DNA from: Defluviicoccus sp046348835
GTDB taxonomy: Bacteria; Pseudomonadota; Alphaproteobacteria; Rhodospirillales; Defluviicoccaceae
Length of the DNA: 64,000 nucleotides
Reading direction: 5' to 3'
Assembly (NCBI GenBank): GCA_046348835.1
Contig: JAXMDM010000004.1
Span: 372,001-436,000, forward strand
Program-made: the position numbers and the translations under genes
The notes under the pieces: model-generated
What the model saw: only the letters and a program-made list of their open reading frames with translations
What the model was told of the DNA's origin: nothing
Database searches by the model: none
In this document: one piece after another, positions 44,829 through 52,832 of the stretch
Layout of the letters: each line of letters begins with the position of its first letter
Numbering within the stretch: the first letter of the stretch is position 1

Positions 44829-45828
44829 TCTGGTACTCCGCGCCCAGCCGAAGGTGGTCCTCGGCGCGCTCGTAGGCGCGGACGATGCGGGTCACCAGCG
44901 GATGGCGGACGACGTCGGCATCGGTGAAGTGGACGAAGGCAATGCCCTCCACACCGTCAAGGATCTCCAACGCCTGGCGCAGGCCGGACCGGGTTCCCTT
45001 CGGCAGGTCCACCTGGGAAAGGTCGCCGGTAACCACCATCCGGGCGTGGTCGCCGAGGCGGGTGAGGAACATCTTCATCTGGACCGCGGTCGTGTTCTGC
45101 GCCTCATCCAGGATCACGAAGGCGTTGGCGAGGGTTCGGCCACGCATGAACGCCAGCGGCGCCACCTCGATCTCGCCGCTGTCCAGGCGTTTGACCACCT
45201 GCGGCGCCGGCAGCATGTCGTAGAGCGCATCGTAGAGCGGCCGGAGGTAGGGATCGACCTTTTCACGCATGCTTCCGGGAAGAAAACCCAACTGCTCGCC
45301 CGCCTCGACCGCAGGCCGCGACAGGATGATCCGGTCCACCTCGCCGTTAACCAGGCGTTCGACCGCCTTGGCCACCGCCAGATAGGTCTTGCCTGTCCCG
45401 GCGGGGCCCAGGCCGAAGACGAGATCGTGGGTGTCGATGGCATTGACGTAGGCCGCCTGGTTCGGCGTGCGCGTCGCCACCGTTCGCTGGCGGAGGTTCA
45501 CCGTCTGCAAGGTATGACCGATCCCGGTACCGGCCATCGCCCCCCGCAAAAGCGTGTCGACGTCGGTCGCGGCGACCGCATGCCCTTGCCCGATGCGGAG
45601 AGAGAGCCCGTCGATGACAAGTCCCGCCTGCGCCACCGCTTCCGCATCACCGGTGACCGTCAATTCGTTGCCGCGGGTGTGGATGCGGACATTGAGTGCC
45701 TGTTCGATCCTGGCGAGATGGCTGTGGTGGACGCCGAACAGCTCCAGAGCCAGCTGATTGTCGGGAAGGACCCGCTGCAGGGTGGCCGGGGCTGCCCGCG
45801 ACGGCCGCATCTGCACGGGACGCCTCAA
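44794..45828 (-). CDS. phoH: PhoH-family ATPase
   Basis: 344-residue PhoH-like P-loop ATPase. An N-terminal KH-like region (about 20-110) precedes Walker A FGLGPAGTGKTYLAVAKAVE and Walker B AFVILDEAQNTTAVQMKMFL; VVTGDLSQVDLPKGTRSGL is also typical. Often called PhoL/YbeZ when beside ybeY, where it is thought to assist YbeY in rRNA processing. It overlaps miaB by 4 bases and ybeY by 35, so the block is translationally coupled. Confidence 0.95.
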   Translation of the reverse strand: MRRPVQMRPSRAAPATLQRVLPDNQLALELFGVHHSHLARIEQALNVRIHTRGNELTVTGDAEAVAQAGLVIDGLSLRIGQGHAVAATDVDTLLRGAMAGTGIGHTLQTVNLRQRTVATRTPNQAAYVNAIDTHDLVFGLGPAGTGKTYLAVAKAVERLVNGEVDRIILSRPAVEAGEQLGFLPGSMREKVDPYLRPLYDALYDMLPAPQVVKRLDSGEIEVAPLAFMRGRTLANAFVILDEAQNTTAVQMKMFLTRLGDHARMVVTGDLSQVDLPKGTRSGLRQALEILDGVEGIAFVHFTDADVVRHPLVTRIVRAYERAEDHLRLGAEYQSEPHDGRRRQS

Positions 45829-47186
45829 GCGGCGACCCGATCGAGGAGGCGACCGGCGAGACTGTTTGCCCCGGCGCCGGTCACCTCTACCGGCACGATA
45901 CGGCCCAGCAGGCTCTCGGCGGCTTCCGCGTGCACCATCTGCATGTGTGGGGAGCGGCCGGCAAGCTGGCCCGGGTGCCGACCGCGACGATCGAACAAAA
46001 CCTCGATGGTGCGGCCGACAGTTCGGTCGTTAAACGCCCGGCTCTGCCGGTCGAGCCGGTCCTGGAGGATGCGCAACCGCTCGGTCTTCACGTGCTCTTC
46101 CACCTGGGGCAATTCCGCCGCCGGCGTTCCCGGACGCGGGCTGTATTTGAATGAGTAGGCTTGGCTGAAGCCGATCTCTTCGACGAGGGCCAGAGTCGCA
46201 GCAAAATCGTCGTCCGATTCCCCCGGAAACCCGACGATGAAATCGGAACTGAGGGCAATGTCGGGACGCGCCGTCCGCAGCCGATCGACGATTCGACGGT
46301 AGAAGTCGGCCGTATGGCGCCGGTTCATCGCCGCCAGCACCCGGTCCGATCCCGCCTGAACCGGCAGATGCAAATAGGGCATCAGGGGTCCGATCCGCCC
46401 ATGCGCCGCAATCAGCGACGGGCTCATGTCGGCGGGATGGGAGGTGGTGTAGCGCAGCCGCCCCAAACCCTCGATCTGGGCCAGGGCGTCGAAGAGTGAT
46501 GCCAGGTCCGCCGTCGACCCGTCCGCCCGCTCGCCGTGGTAGGCGTTGACGTTCTGGCCGAGCAGGGTGATCTCGACGACGCCTTCCGCCGCGTACCGGC
46601 GGGCCTCCGCCAGCACCTGGGCAACCGGCCGCGACTGCTCGGCGCCGCGCGTGTACGGAACCACGCAGAAACTGCAGAACCGGTCGCAACCTTCCTGGAT
46701 GGTCAGAAAGGCGCTGCAGGTGCCCTGGAGGACCCGGGCTTCCGGGAGCAGATCGAACTTCGGCTCCGGCGGAAACTCCACGTCGATGCGCGACCCGGCA
46801 CCGGCCTCCCGCTCGGCGAGGAGGTCGGGCAGGCGGTGGTAACTCTGCGGTCCGATCACCAGGTCGACAAAGGGCGCGCGGGCGATGAGCTCGCGACCCT
46901 CGGCCTGGGCGACGCAGCCGGCGACCGCGATCAGGGGCGCGGTTCCTCCGGCGGCGACGCGGGTTCGACGCAACTGCTGCAGGCGGCCCAGCTCCGAGTA
47001 CACCTTCTCCGCCGCCTTGTCGCGAATGTGACAGGTATTCAATACGATAAGGTCGGCCGTGGAGGGATCATCGACGCGAACGTAGCCCAATGGCGCCAGA
47101 ACGTCGACGACCCTGGCGGAGTCGTAGACGTTCATCTGGCAGCCATAGGTCCTGATGCAAAGAGTCTTCGGCACCGTCTCCGTCAA
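45825..47186 (-). CDS. miaB: tRNA-2-methylthio-N6-dimethylallyladenosine synthase
   Basis: 453-residue radical-SAM methylthiotransferase adding ms2 to i6A37 in tRNA. The N-terminal UPF0004 domain supplies cluster cysteines (CIRTYGCQMNVYDS, NTCHIRDKAAEK, AVAGCVAQAEG); the radical SAM CxxxCxxC is in GCDRFCSFCVVPYTRG; a TRAM domain closes the protein (GRTIEVLFDRRGRHPGQLAGRS). Cluster ligands are complete. It begins the miaB-phoH-ybeY-corC-lnt series. Confidence 0.97.
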   Translation of the reverse strand: MTETVPKTLCIRTYGCQMNVYDSARVVDVLAPLGYVRVDDPSTADLIVLNTCHIRDKAAEKVYSELGRLQQLRRTRVAAGGTAPLIAVAGCVAQAEGRELIARAPFVDLVIGPQSYHRLPDLLAEREAGAGSRIDVEFPPEPKFDLLPEARVLQGTCSAFLTIQEGCDRFCSFCVVPYTRGAEQSRPVAQVLAEARRYAAEGVVEITLLGQNVNAYHGERADGSTADLASLFDALAQIEGLGRLRYTTSHPADMSPSLIAAHGRIGPLMPYLHLPVQAGSDRVLAAMNRRHTADFYRRIVDRLRTARPDIALSSDFIVGFPGESDDDFAATLALVEEIGFSQAYSFKYSPRPGTPAAELPQVEEHVKTERLRILQDRLDRQSRAFNDRTVGRTIEVLFDRRGRHPGQLAGRSPHMQMVHAEAAESLLGRIVPVEVTGAGANSLAGRLLDRVAA

Positions 47187-47318
47187 CCGATCAATGGCGA
47201 ACCGGCGGGGACCGCCCGCCGGGATGCGGCCCGTTCCGCACCCGCTGAAGAAACGAAGGCTAACGACCCCGCGGCCGTAGTCAAGCCACCACCAGACATA
47301 CAGTGATGCACCACGAAA

Positions 47319-47753
47319 TCAACCGCCGGTTGCTTCGGAAGGGTCGACGGGAACGCCATAGAGTTCGAGACGGTGACCCACCAGTCGAAATCCATAGCGT
47401 TCGGCAATCTGCTGCTGCAGCGTCTCGATCTCCGGACTGCGAAACTCGATCACCCGGCCTGACTGAAGGTCGATCAGGTGATCGTGATGGTCTTCGCTCG
47501 CTTCCTCGTAGCGGGACCGACCATCGCCGAAATCGTGCCGTTCGAGGATGTTTGCTTCCTCGAACAACCGCACCGTGCGGTAAACGGTGGCGATGCTGAT
47601 CTTGGGATCGAGTCGTACCGAGCGGCGGTAAACCTCCTCCACGTCCGGATGGTCGGTGGCTTCCGAGAGGACCCGGGCAATGATGCGCCGCTGTCCGGTC
47701 ATCTTCATGCCCTTTTCGACGCACAGCTGTTCAATTCGTGATAGGTGACCCAT
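47319..47753 (-). CDS. fur: Fur-family metal regulator (Fur/Mur type)
   Basis: 144-residue ferric-uptake-type regulator. QLCVEKGMKMTGQRRIIARVL and ISIATVYRTVRLFEEANIL form the winged HTH; SEDHHDHLIDLQSGRVIEF carries the metal-binding His cluster; no CxxC zinc pairs are present. Alphaproteobacterial proteins of this shape often sense Mn (Mur) while Irr/RirA handle iron. Since a second, Irr-like protein is encoded at 27.1-27.5 kb, a Mur-like role is plausible. It precedes miaB by 132 bases. Confidence 0.9.
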   Translation of the reverse strand: MGHLSRIEQLCVEKGMKMTGQRRIIARVLSEATDHPDVEEVYRRSVRLDPKISIATVYRTVRLFEEANILERHDFGDGRSRYEEASEDHHDHLIDLQSGRVIEFRSPEIETLQQQIAERYGFRLVGHRLELYGVPVDPSEATGG

Positions 47754-47836
47754 GATTCCTCCCGGCCTTGCATGCTCCGGCGGTGAACGAGGGTTCCCGC
47801 AGCCGGCACGCCCCCCGCCGTGATCGTTGCTGGCGA

Positions 47837-48259
47837 TTATGCTCTTTTGCGGGTCTCGCCGCGACGTGATGTGCCGAGGCCGATTTCCTTCGCCAAGGCG
47901 CTGCGGTGCTTGGCGTAGTTCGGGGCCACCATGGGATATTCGGGGGGCAGACCCCAGCGTTCCCGGTATTCTTCCGGCGTCATGTTGTATGAGGTTTTGA
48001 GGTGCCTCTTCAGCATTTTCAGCTTCTTACCGTCCTCCAGGCAAACAATGTAGTCGGGGAATACGGACCGCTTCACCGGAACGGCCGGCTTCAGCTTCTC
48101 CGACGGAGCCTGAACCGTTCCCACCGAGGCAAGCGTCTTGTACACATCCTGGATAAGAGTGGGCAGCTCTGAAGCGGGTACAGGATTGTTACCGACGTGA
48201 GCGGCAACGATCTCGGTAGTCAGTTCCAGCATCTCACTCAGATTGGATTTTTCACTCAT
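47837..48259 (-). CDS. mucR: MucR/Ros-family zinc-finger regulator
   Basis: 140-residue Ros/MucR protein. VGNNPVPASELPTLIQDVYKTLASV is the conserved N-terminal region, and SVFPDYIVCLEDGKKLKMLKRHLKT plus YNMTPEEYRERWGLPPEYPMV the prokaryotic zinc finger. The finger has one Cys (IVCLED) and lacks the usual second Cys, as in several MucR homologues that bind DNA with altered or no zinc. MucR proteins behave as AT-rich-binding, H-NS-like repressors in alphaproteobacteria. It is divergent from the TusA-like gene across an AT-rich gap. Confidence 0.92.
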   Translation of the reverse strand: MSEKSNLSEMLELTTEIVAAHVGNNPVPASELPTLIQDVYKTLASVGTVQAPSEKLKPAVPVKRSVFPDYIVCLEDGKKLKMLKRHLKTSYNMTPEEYRERWGLPPEYPMVAPNYAKHRSALAKEIGLGTSRRGETRKRA

Positions 48260-48287
48260 CCGAACTCAGTCCTTAAAATGGCTCAAC

Positions 48288-48304
48288 AAAAATTTATATA
48301 TATA
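48288..48304. promoter_or_regulatory. AT-only tract with TA steps in the mucR/tusA gap
   Basis: Seventeen consecutive A/T bases (a short A-run, TTT, then alternating TA) in the 73-base gap between two divergent start codons. MucR proteins favour AT-rich DNA with T-A steps, so autoregulation here is a reasonable inference. The same bases can serve as -10 elements in both directions. Confidence 0.45.
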
Positions 48305-48332
48305 GCTCCATTTACAAGTGCAAGATCGAGGC

Positions 48333-48614
48333 ATGGATAATACACGTGATGCCGATTCGGTTCCTGAGCCGGAGCTGTTTCTGGATATCAGCGCAGAGGT
48401 TTGTCCTCTCACCTTTGTCCGCACAAAGCTGTTGATCGAGAAGATGAAGCCGGGCGGGATGGCCGAGATCCGGCTAAAGGGGGCGGAACCGCTGGCCAAC
48501 GTGCCCCGGGCGGTGAGCGGGCTTGGTCATCGAGTTCTTTCACTTGTTCCTGAAGATCCTGCGGCCGGCCCGCAAGGCGTTTACCGACTGACGATTCGCA
48601 AGGCCGGCGGTTGA
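48333..48614 (+). CDS. TusA-family sulfurtransferase-like protein
   Basis: 93-residue small protein of the TusA/SirA fold. The single active-site Cys is in EVCPLTFVRTKLLIEKMKPG; the usual CPxP is here CPLT. AEIRLKGAEPLANVPRAVSGLGHRVLSL completes the fold. TusA proteins carry persulfide sulfur for tRNA thiolation or other routes; the CPxT-type branch is less well defined. The ATG at 48333 sits just after GAGG; a GTG five codons earlier is possible. It is divergent from mucR and convergent with rimI. Confidence 0.85.
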   Translation: MDNTRDADSVPEPELFLDISAEVCPLTFVRTKLLIEKMKPGGMAEIRLKGAEPLANVPRAVSGLGHRVLSLVPEDPAAGPQGVYRLTIRKAGG

Positions 48615-48633
48615 GGCGACGCGATCGCGTTCC

Positions 48634-49098
48634 TCACCAGCCGAGCGCCAGCACCAGGGCATCGCCGGCATCGCCGTCGTCCCTGCAGTAGTAGCCGCGG
48701 CGGCGGCCGACCGGGTTGAAGCCGGCGCGGCGGTAGAGGCGGAGGGCGGCGGCGTTATCGACCGCGACTTCCAAGACCATGCGTTGCGCGCCGAGCGTCG
48801 CTGCCCTGGCAATGGCGCCGGCAAGCAGACGGGTGGCGCAGCCGGCGCGCCGGCAATCGGGCCGGACCGCCAGCGTCAGCACCTCGCTCTCCCCCGCCAC
48901 CGCCCGGGCGAGGACGAAGCCCGCGGTCGTCTCGTCGTCACCGGCGATGAGGGCGAAACCGCCCGGCTGGGCGAGGAAGGCGGCGAAGGTTTCGGCATCC
49001 CAGGCATCGGCGAATGCCGTTGCGTGGACGATAGCTAAGTTCCCTGCGTCGTCGCCGCCTGCATCGACGAGGGTCCAGCGGGCCCCGTTTGCGGCCAC
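48634..49098 (-). CDS. rimI: Ribosomal-protein-alanine N-acetyltransferase RimI
   Basis: 154-residue GNAT acetyltransferase. HATAFADAWDAETFAAFLAQPGGFALIAGD, SEVLTLAVRPDCRRAGCATRLL (acetyl-CoA loop) and LEVAVDNAAALRLYRRAGFNPVGRRRGYY are typical RimI blocks. It lies 4 bases downstream of tsaB, the usual pairing. RimI acetylates the N-terminus of ribosomal protein bS18. Confidence 0.9.
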   Translation of the reverse strand: MAANGARWTLVDAGGDDAGNLAIVHATAFADAWDAETFAAFLAQPGGFALIAGDDETTAGFVLARAVAGESEVLTLAVRPDCRRAGCATRLLAGAIARAATLGAQRMVLEVAVDNAAALRLYRRAGFNPVGRRRGYYCRDDGDAGDALVLALGW

Positions 49099-49102
49099 CC
49101 GC

Positions 49103-49828
49103 CTATCCTGACGGATGCACGATAGGGGGAGGGGCGATCGGCGGCCCGGTGTCGGCGGCGCGCAGGTAAAGCGGTCGCGGCGGCGCCTGGGGGCGCTCGC
49201 CGGCCCGCCAGCGCCGCAAGGTAAGCCGGGCGACAGAGAGAGCGGTCGGATAAAGGCAATCCGTTAGGACGCGGTGGGGAACCCCGGCGGCCCCGAGAGG
49301 CGCAGCGATGGCGCCGGCGGCGTCGCCGGCCAGGGCGACGGCACCCTGCCGCCCCCCACCGAGCCCGTTCACATAGGCCACAAGCCCGTCGATGGCGATG
49401 ATCGATGGCGTCGTCAGCGGCGGCCCGTCGGCGGCGAATGCCTGCACGAACAGGTCCCTCCGCCTGCTGTCGAGAGCGACGAGGACGTGGCTGCAGCCCC
49501 GATCCTGCGCCGCCGGACAAGCGGCGTCGGCGATCGTTTCCAGACTGGTGATCCCGAAGCAGGGCTTATCCACGGCCAGTGCCAGTCCACGCGCCGCCGC
49601 CAGTCCGATGCGGAGGCTGGTGAAGGAACCGGGACCGATGCTGACACCGATGGCGTCCAACCGGACGAAGTCGACGCCGGCCTCGGCCATCGCTTGCCCG
49701 ACCATCGGCAACAGGCGTTCGGCATGGGCGCGCTCGGCCAGCTCGAAGAGGTGCCGCTCGATGCCATCCCGCACAACCGCCACCGAACATGCGGCGGTCG
49801 CGGTTTCCAGGGCCAGCAGCGTTGTCAT
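49103..49828 (-). CDS. tsaB: tRNA threonylcarbamoyladenosine biosynthesis protein TsaB
   Basis: 241-residue ASKHA-fold partner of TsaD in making t6A37 in tRNA. LLALETATAACSVAVVRDG, HAERLLPMVGQAMAEAGV and IGPGSFTSLRIGLAAARGLALA are the hallmark segments, and SRRRDLFVQAF follows. The ATG at 49828 is preferred over a further-upstream start that would overlap the dipeptidase leader. It is coupled to rimI, 4 bases apart. Confidence 0.94.
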   Translation of the reverse strand: MTTLLALETATAACSVAVVRDGIERHLFELAERAHAERLLPMVGQAMAEAGVDFVRLDAIGVSIGPGSFTSLRIGLAAARGLALAVDKPCFGITSLETIADAACPAAQDRGCSHVLVALDSRRRDLFVQAFAADGPPLTTPSIIAIDGLVAYVNGLGGGRQGAVALAGDAAGAIAAPLGAAGVPHRVLTDCLYPTALSVARLTLRRWRAGERPQAPPRPLYLRAADTGPPIAPPPIVHPSG

Positions 49829-49908
49829 CGCGAACTGCGGATCGGCTCCCGCCGCGGCCCGCTCGTGGTAAGGTCGGCGCACCGCCAATGCCGCCGGAGC
49901 CAGCGTCG

Positions 49909-50481
49909 ATGCTCGTCGAAATTACCCCGCAGACCCATGGTGTGGACCTCGATATCGTCTATGCCACCGACCGCAACTTCACCGGTGTCCCCATCTACCG
50001 GCGCGCCGCCTGCTATCTGCATCCCGATACCGCCACCTGCCTGGACCGGGCGGTCACTTTCGCCGGCCGCCTCGGCCTGCGGCTGAAAGTCTTGGACGGC
50101 TTCCGTCCGGCCGAAGCGCAATGGCGGCTTTGGCGCGCCCTTCCCGATCCCCGCTACATCGCCGATCCGGTGCGCGGTTCGCCCCACAGCATGGGCGTTG
50201 CCGTCGACCTGACCCTGACCGATGCCGCGGGCGGGGACGAACTGGACATGGGCACCGGCTTCGACGACATGCGTCCCTTATCCTGGCATGGCACCGATGG
50301 CCTCAGTCCCACCGCGGAACGCAATCGGACGCTCCTGCTCGGCATCATGACCAACGCCGGTTTCGACTTCTACCGTAACGAATGGTGGCACTACCAGTTG
50401 TTCAGCCCCCGCGGCCGCTATCCGGTGCTCTCCGATTCGGTGCTGGCGGAGGGATTGATGCCCGACGACGATGCCGGCTGA
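49909..50481 (+). CDS. D-alanyl-D-alanine dipeptidase, VanX/DdpX type
   Basis: 190-residue M15D zinc dipeptidase hydrolysing D-Ala-D-Ala. Arg66 in LDGFRPAEAQ, the zinc motif SPHSMGVAVDLTL with His93 and Asp100, and Glu158/His161 in NEWWHYQLF match VanX. No signal peptide is seen with the ATG at 49909, which has GGAG nine bases ahead; an ATG seven codons earlier would overlap the tsaB promoter region. VanX gives vancomycin resistance only with VanA/VanH; without these, recycling of wall dipeptides (DdpX-like) is likelier. The stop codon lies in a small CCGGC/GCCGG hairpin. Confidence 0.9.
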   Translation: MLVEITPQTHGVDLDIVYATDRNFTGVPIYRRAACYLHPDTATCLDRAVTFAGRLGLRLKVLDGFRPAEAQWRLWRALPDPRYIADPVRGSPHSMGVAVDLTLTDAAGGDELDMGTGFDDMRPLSWHGTDGLSPTAERNRTLLLGIMTNAGFDFYRNEWWHYQLFSPRGRYPVLSDSVLAEGLMPDDDAG

Positions 50482-50495
50482 GCCGGTACCAATGG

Positions 50496-51095
50496 TTAAA
50501 TAATAAGGCAGGCGTCGTCGAACGTCAGACGGGGATTGCGGGGATGGAGCCTGGACCGGTCGCCGTGGCCGAGATTGCAGAGGAAGTTGGAGCGGATCGG
50601 CGAGCCGGCGAAGAACGCTTCGTCGACGCGCGCATTGTCGAACCCCGACATGGGGCCGCAGTCGAGACCCAGCGCCCGCGCCGCCAGAATGAAGTAGGCC
50701 CCCTGCAGGCTGCTGTTGCGGAACGCCGTCTTCTCGATGAGTTCGTCATTGCCGACGAACCACGACCTGGCATCGGCCTGAGGGTACAACTCCGGCAACC
50801 GATCGTAGAAGGTCAGATCGTAGGCGATGATTGCCGTCGCCGGGGCCGCCATCGTCTTCGCCACGTTTTCCTCGGACAAGGCCGGCTTTAGCCGCTCCTT
50901 GGCGTCCTTCGAAATGACGAAGACGATCCGGACGGGGCTGCAGTTGGCGCTCGTCGGCCCCAGCTTGGCCATGTCCCACGCCTCGCGAAGCACCGCTTCG
51001 GGGACCGGCTCGTCGCGCCAATAGCGATGCGTCCGCCCTTGGTGGAAGATGGCATCAAGCAGGGTTGCAGGGTTAGTGCCGCCTACCTCGTTCAT
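50496..51095 (-). CDS. Nitroreductase-family protein (RutE/HadB-like)
   Basis: 199-residue FMN nitroreductase-fold enzyme. LLDAIFHQGRTHRYWRDEPV, LREAWDMAKLGPTSANCSPVRIVFV and the C-terminal FLCNLGHGDRSRLHPRNPRL are very close to RutE/YdfG-associated malonic-semialdehyde reductases and HadB-like enzymes. Members reduce small aldehydes or nitro compounds with NAD(P)H. No other rut genes are present here, so the substrate is undetermined. It is convergent with the dipeptidase and precedes nfu by 18 bases. Confidence 0.88.
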   Translation of the reverse strand: MNEVGGTNPATLLDAIFHQGRTHRYWRDEPVPEAVLREAWDMAKLGPTSANCSPVRIVFVISKDAKERLKPALSEENVAKTMAAPATAIIAYDLTFYDRLPELYPQADARSWFVGNDELIEKTAFRNSSLQGAYFILAARALGLDCGPMSGFDNARVDEAFFAGSPIRSNFLCNLGHGDRSRLHPRNPRLTFDDACLII

Positions 51096-51113
51096 CGGTC
51101 CCGGCTTCCTCTG

Positions 51114-51668
51114 CTACCAGTTGACCGGACGCACTTCCTCGACTTCCGGGATGTAGTACCGCAGCATGTTCTCGATGCCGTGCTTCAGGGTGGCGGTGGA
51201 ACTGGGACAGCCCGAGCACGAGCCCTGCATGTGCAGATAGACGACGCCGTTTTCGAACCCGCGGAAGACGATATCGCCGCCGTCCTGCGCCACCGCCGGA
51301 CGCACGCGGGTCTCGATGAGCTCCTTGATCTGCTGCACGATCCCGTCGTCCTCGGCCGTCGCCGCTTCTCCTCCGGGTCCGTCCGCGTCCATTACCGGTT
51401 CGCCCGAGAGGTAGTGGTCCATGATCGCACCCAGCACGATCGGCTTGAGCACATCCCAGGTTTGATCCGGTTCCTTGGTCACGGTGACGAAATCGCCGCC
51501 GAGGAAAACGCCGACCACGCCATCCACCTCGAACAGCCGCCGCGCCAACGGCGATCGCGCGCCTTCGTCCGCCTGGGTGAAGTTGGCGGTCCCCGAGCCC
51601 AGAACCGTTTCTCCGGGAATGAACATCATGGTCGCCGGATTCGGCGTGGTTTCTGTCTGGATGAACAT
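51114..51668 (-). CDS. NifU-like Fe-S scaffold protein (Nfu)
   Basis: 184-residue iron-sulfur carrier. The N-terminal Nfu_N domain (MFIQTETTPNPATMMFIPGETVL, about 1-88) precedes the NifU C-terminal domain with the cluster motif GSCSGCPSSTATLKHGIE and ENMLRYYIPEV. The pair of cysteines binds a [4Fe-4S] cluster shared between two subunits for transfer to target enzymes. Between the nitroreductase and trpS genes; the nfu-tsaB-rimI neighbourhood is common in alphaproteobacteria, here with two extra genes in between. Confidence 0.94.
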   Translation of the reverse strand: MFIQTETTPNPATMMFIPGETVLGSGTANFTQADEGARSPLARRLFEVDGVVGVFLGGDFVTVTKEPDQTWDVLKPIVLGAIMDHYLSGEPVMDADGPGGEAATAEDDGIVQQIKELIETRVRPAVAQDGGDIVFRGFENGVVYLHMQGSCSGCPSSTATLKHGIENMLRYYIPEVEEVRPVNW

Positions 51669-51721
51669 CGGCCCGTTCCTTCCGGTCCTTATATGGGAAA
51701 CGCGCTGGTTTGCCCGCAGGC

Positions 51722-52753
51722 TCAGACGTGGTCGTCCGGCCGTTCTGAATCAAGCGGCGCCGGCAAGAGGCCGATCGCCGCGTAGACATCGGCGAGGATG
51801 GGCCGGGCGATGGCATCGGCGCGGCGGGCTCCGTCGCTCAATATCCGCTCGATATGGGCCGGGTCACCCTCGAGCCGGCGCATCTCCGCGCTGATGGGCT
51901 CAAGGCGGCTGATCGCCAGCTCGGCAAGCGTGTCCTTGAACCGGGAGAACGGGCTACCGGCGAACTCACGGCAGACGTCTTCGCTGGTGAGATCGGCCAG
52001 CGCCGCGTAGATGCCGATCAGGTTGGCCGCCTCCGGCCGCTCCGCCAACGCCTCCGGGTCGTCCGGCAGCGGCTCCGGATCGGTGCGCGCCTTGCGGATC
52101 TTCAGCCGGATCAGATCGGCGTCGTCGGTCATGTTGATCCGCGAGTAGTCGGAAGGGTCGGACTTGCTCATTTTGGCGCGCCCGTCCCGCAGCGACATCA
52201 CCCGCGCCGCCGGACCGAGGATCAACGGCTCGACCACCGGGAAGAAGTCGACCCCGTAGTCGTTGTTGAACTTGGCGGCGATGTTGCGCGCCAGCTCCAG
52301 GTGCTGCTTCTGGTCCTCGCCGACCGGCACGTGGGTCGCCTTGTAGAGAAGGATATCCGCCGCCATCAGGTTGGGGTAGGCGTAGAGCCCGACCGAGGCG
52401 TTCTCCCGGTTCTTTCCGGCTTTCTCCTTGAACTGGGTCATCCGGTTGAGCCAGCCGAGGCGGGCGACACAGTTGAAAATCCAGGCGAGTTGGGCGTGGC
52501 CGGGCACCGCGCTCTGGTGGAACAGGACGTTCTTTTCGGCATCGATGCCGGCGGCGATGAGCGCCGCAGCGATGCGCCGGGTGTTGGCGGCAAGTTCCTT
52601 CGGTTCCTGCCAGACGGTGATCGCGTGCAGATCGACGACGCAGAAAAGACAGTCGAAATCGGCCTGCAGGCGCACCCAGTTGCGGATGGCGCCCAGGTAG
52701 TTGCCGAGGTGCAGATGGCCGGTGGGCTGGATACCGGAGAAGATGCGGTTCAT
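51722..52753 (-). CDS. trpS: Tryptophanyl-tRNA synthetase
   Basis: 343-residue class I aminoacyl-tRNA synthetase. MNRIFSGIQPTGHLHLGNYLGAI contains the HIGH-type TGHLHLGN; GEDQKQHLELARNIA is the ATP/Trp region; the KMSKS loop is AKMSKSDPSDYSRI. The ATG at 52753 gives this start; a 19-codon upstream extension is not conserved-looking. It is 79 bases downstream of murJ on the same strand, the frequent murJ-trpS order. Confidence 0.97.
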   Translation of the reverse strand: MNRIFSGIQPTGHLHLGNYLGAIRNWVRLQADFDCLFCVVDLHAITVWQEPKELAANTRRIAAALIAAGIDAEKNVLFHQSAVPGHAQLAWIFNCVARLGWLNRMTQFKEKAGKNRENASVGLYAYPNLMAADILLYKATHVPVGEDQKQHLELARNIAAKFNNDYGVDFFPVVEPLILGPAARVMSLRDGRAKMSKSDPSDYSRINMTDDADLIRLKIRKARTDPEPLPDDPEALAERPEAANLIGIYAALADLTSEDVCREFAGSPFSRFKDTLAELAISRLEPISAEMRRLEGDPAHIERILSDGARRADAIARPILADVYAAIGLLPAPLDSERPDDHV

Positions 52754-52832
52754 GGTCGGGCGCTCGGAAATGGACGGGGGGTTATGCCTGGGATGGCCGG
52801 CGGCGGTCAAGCGGGGTGGGCTCGGCGCCGCT

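Noticed and set aside
49909..50481. Vancomycin-resistance gene
   Set aside because: VanX-type motifs are intact but no VanH, VanA or VanRS partners are present; wall-dipeptide recycling is likelier.
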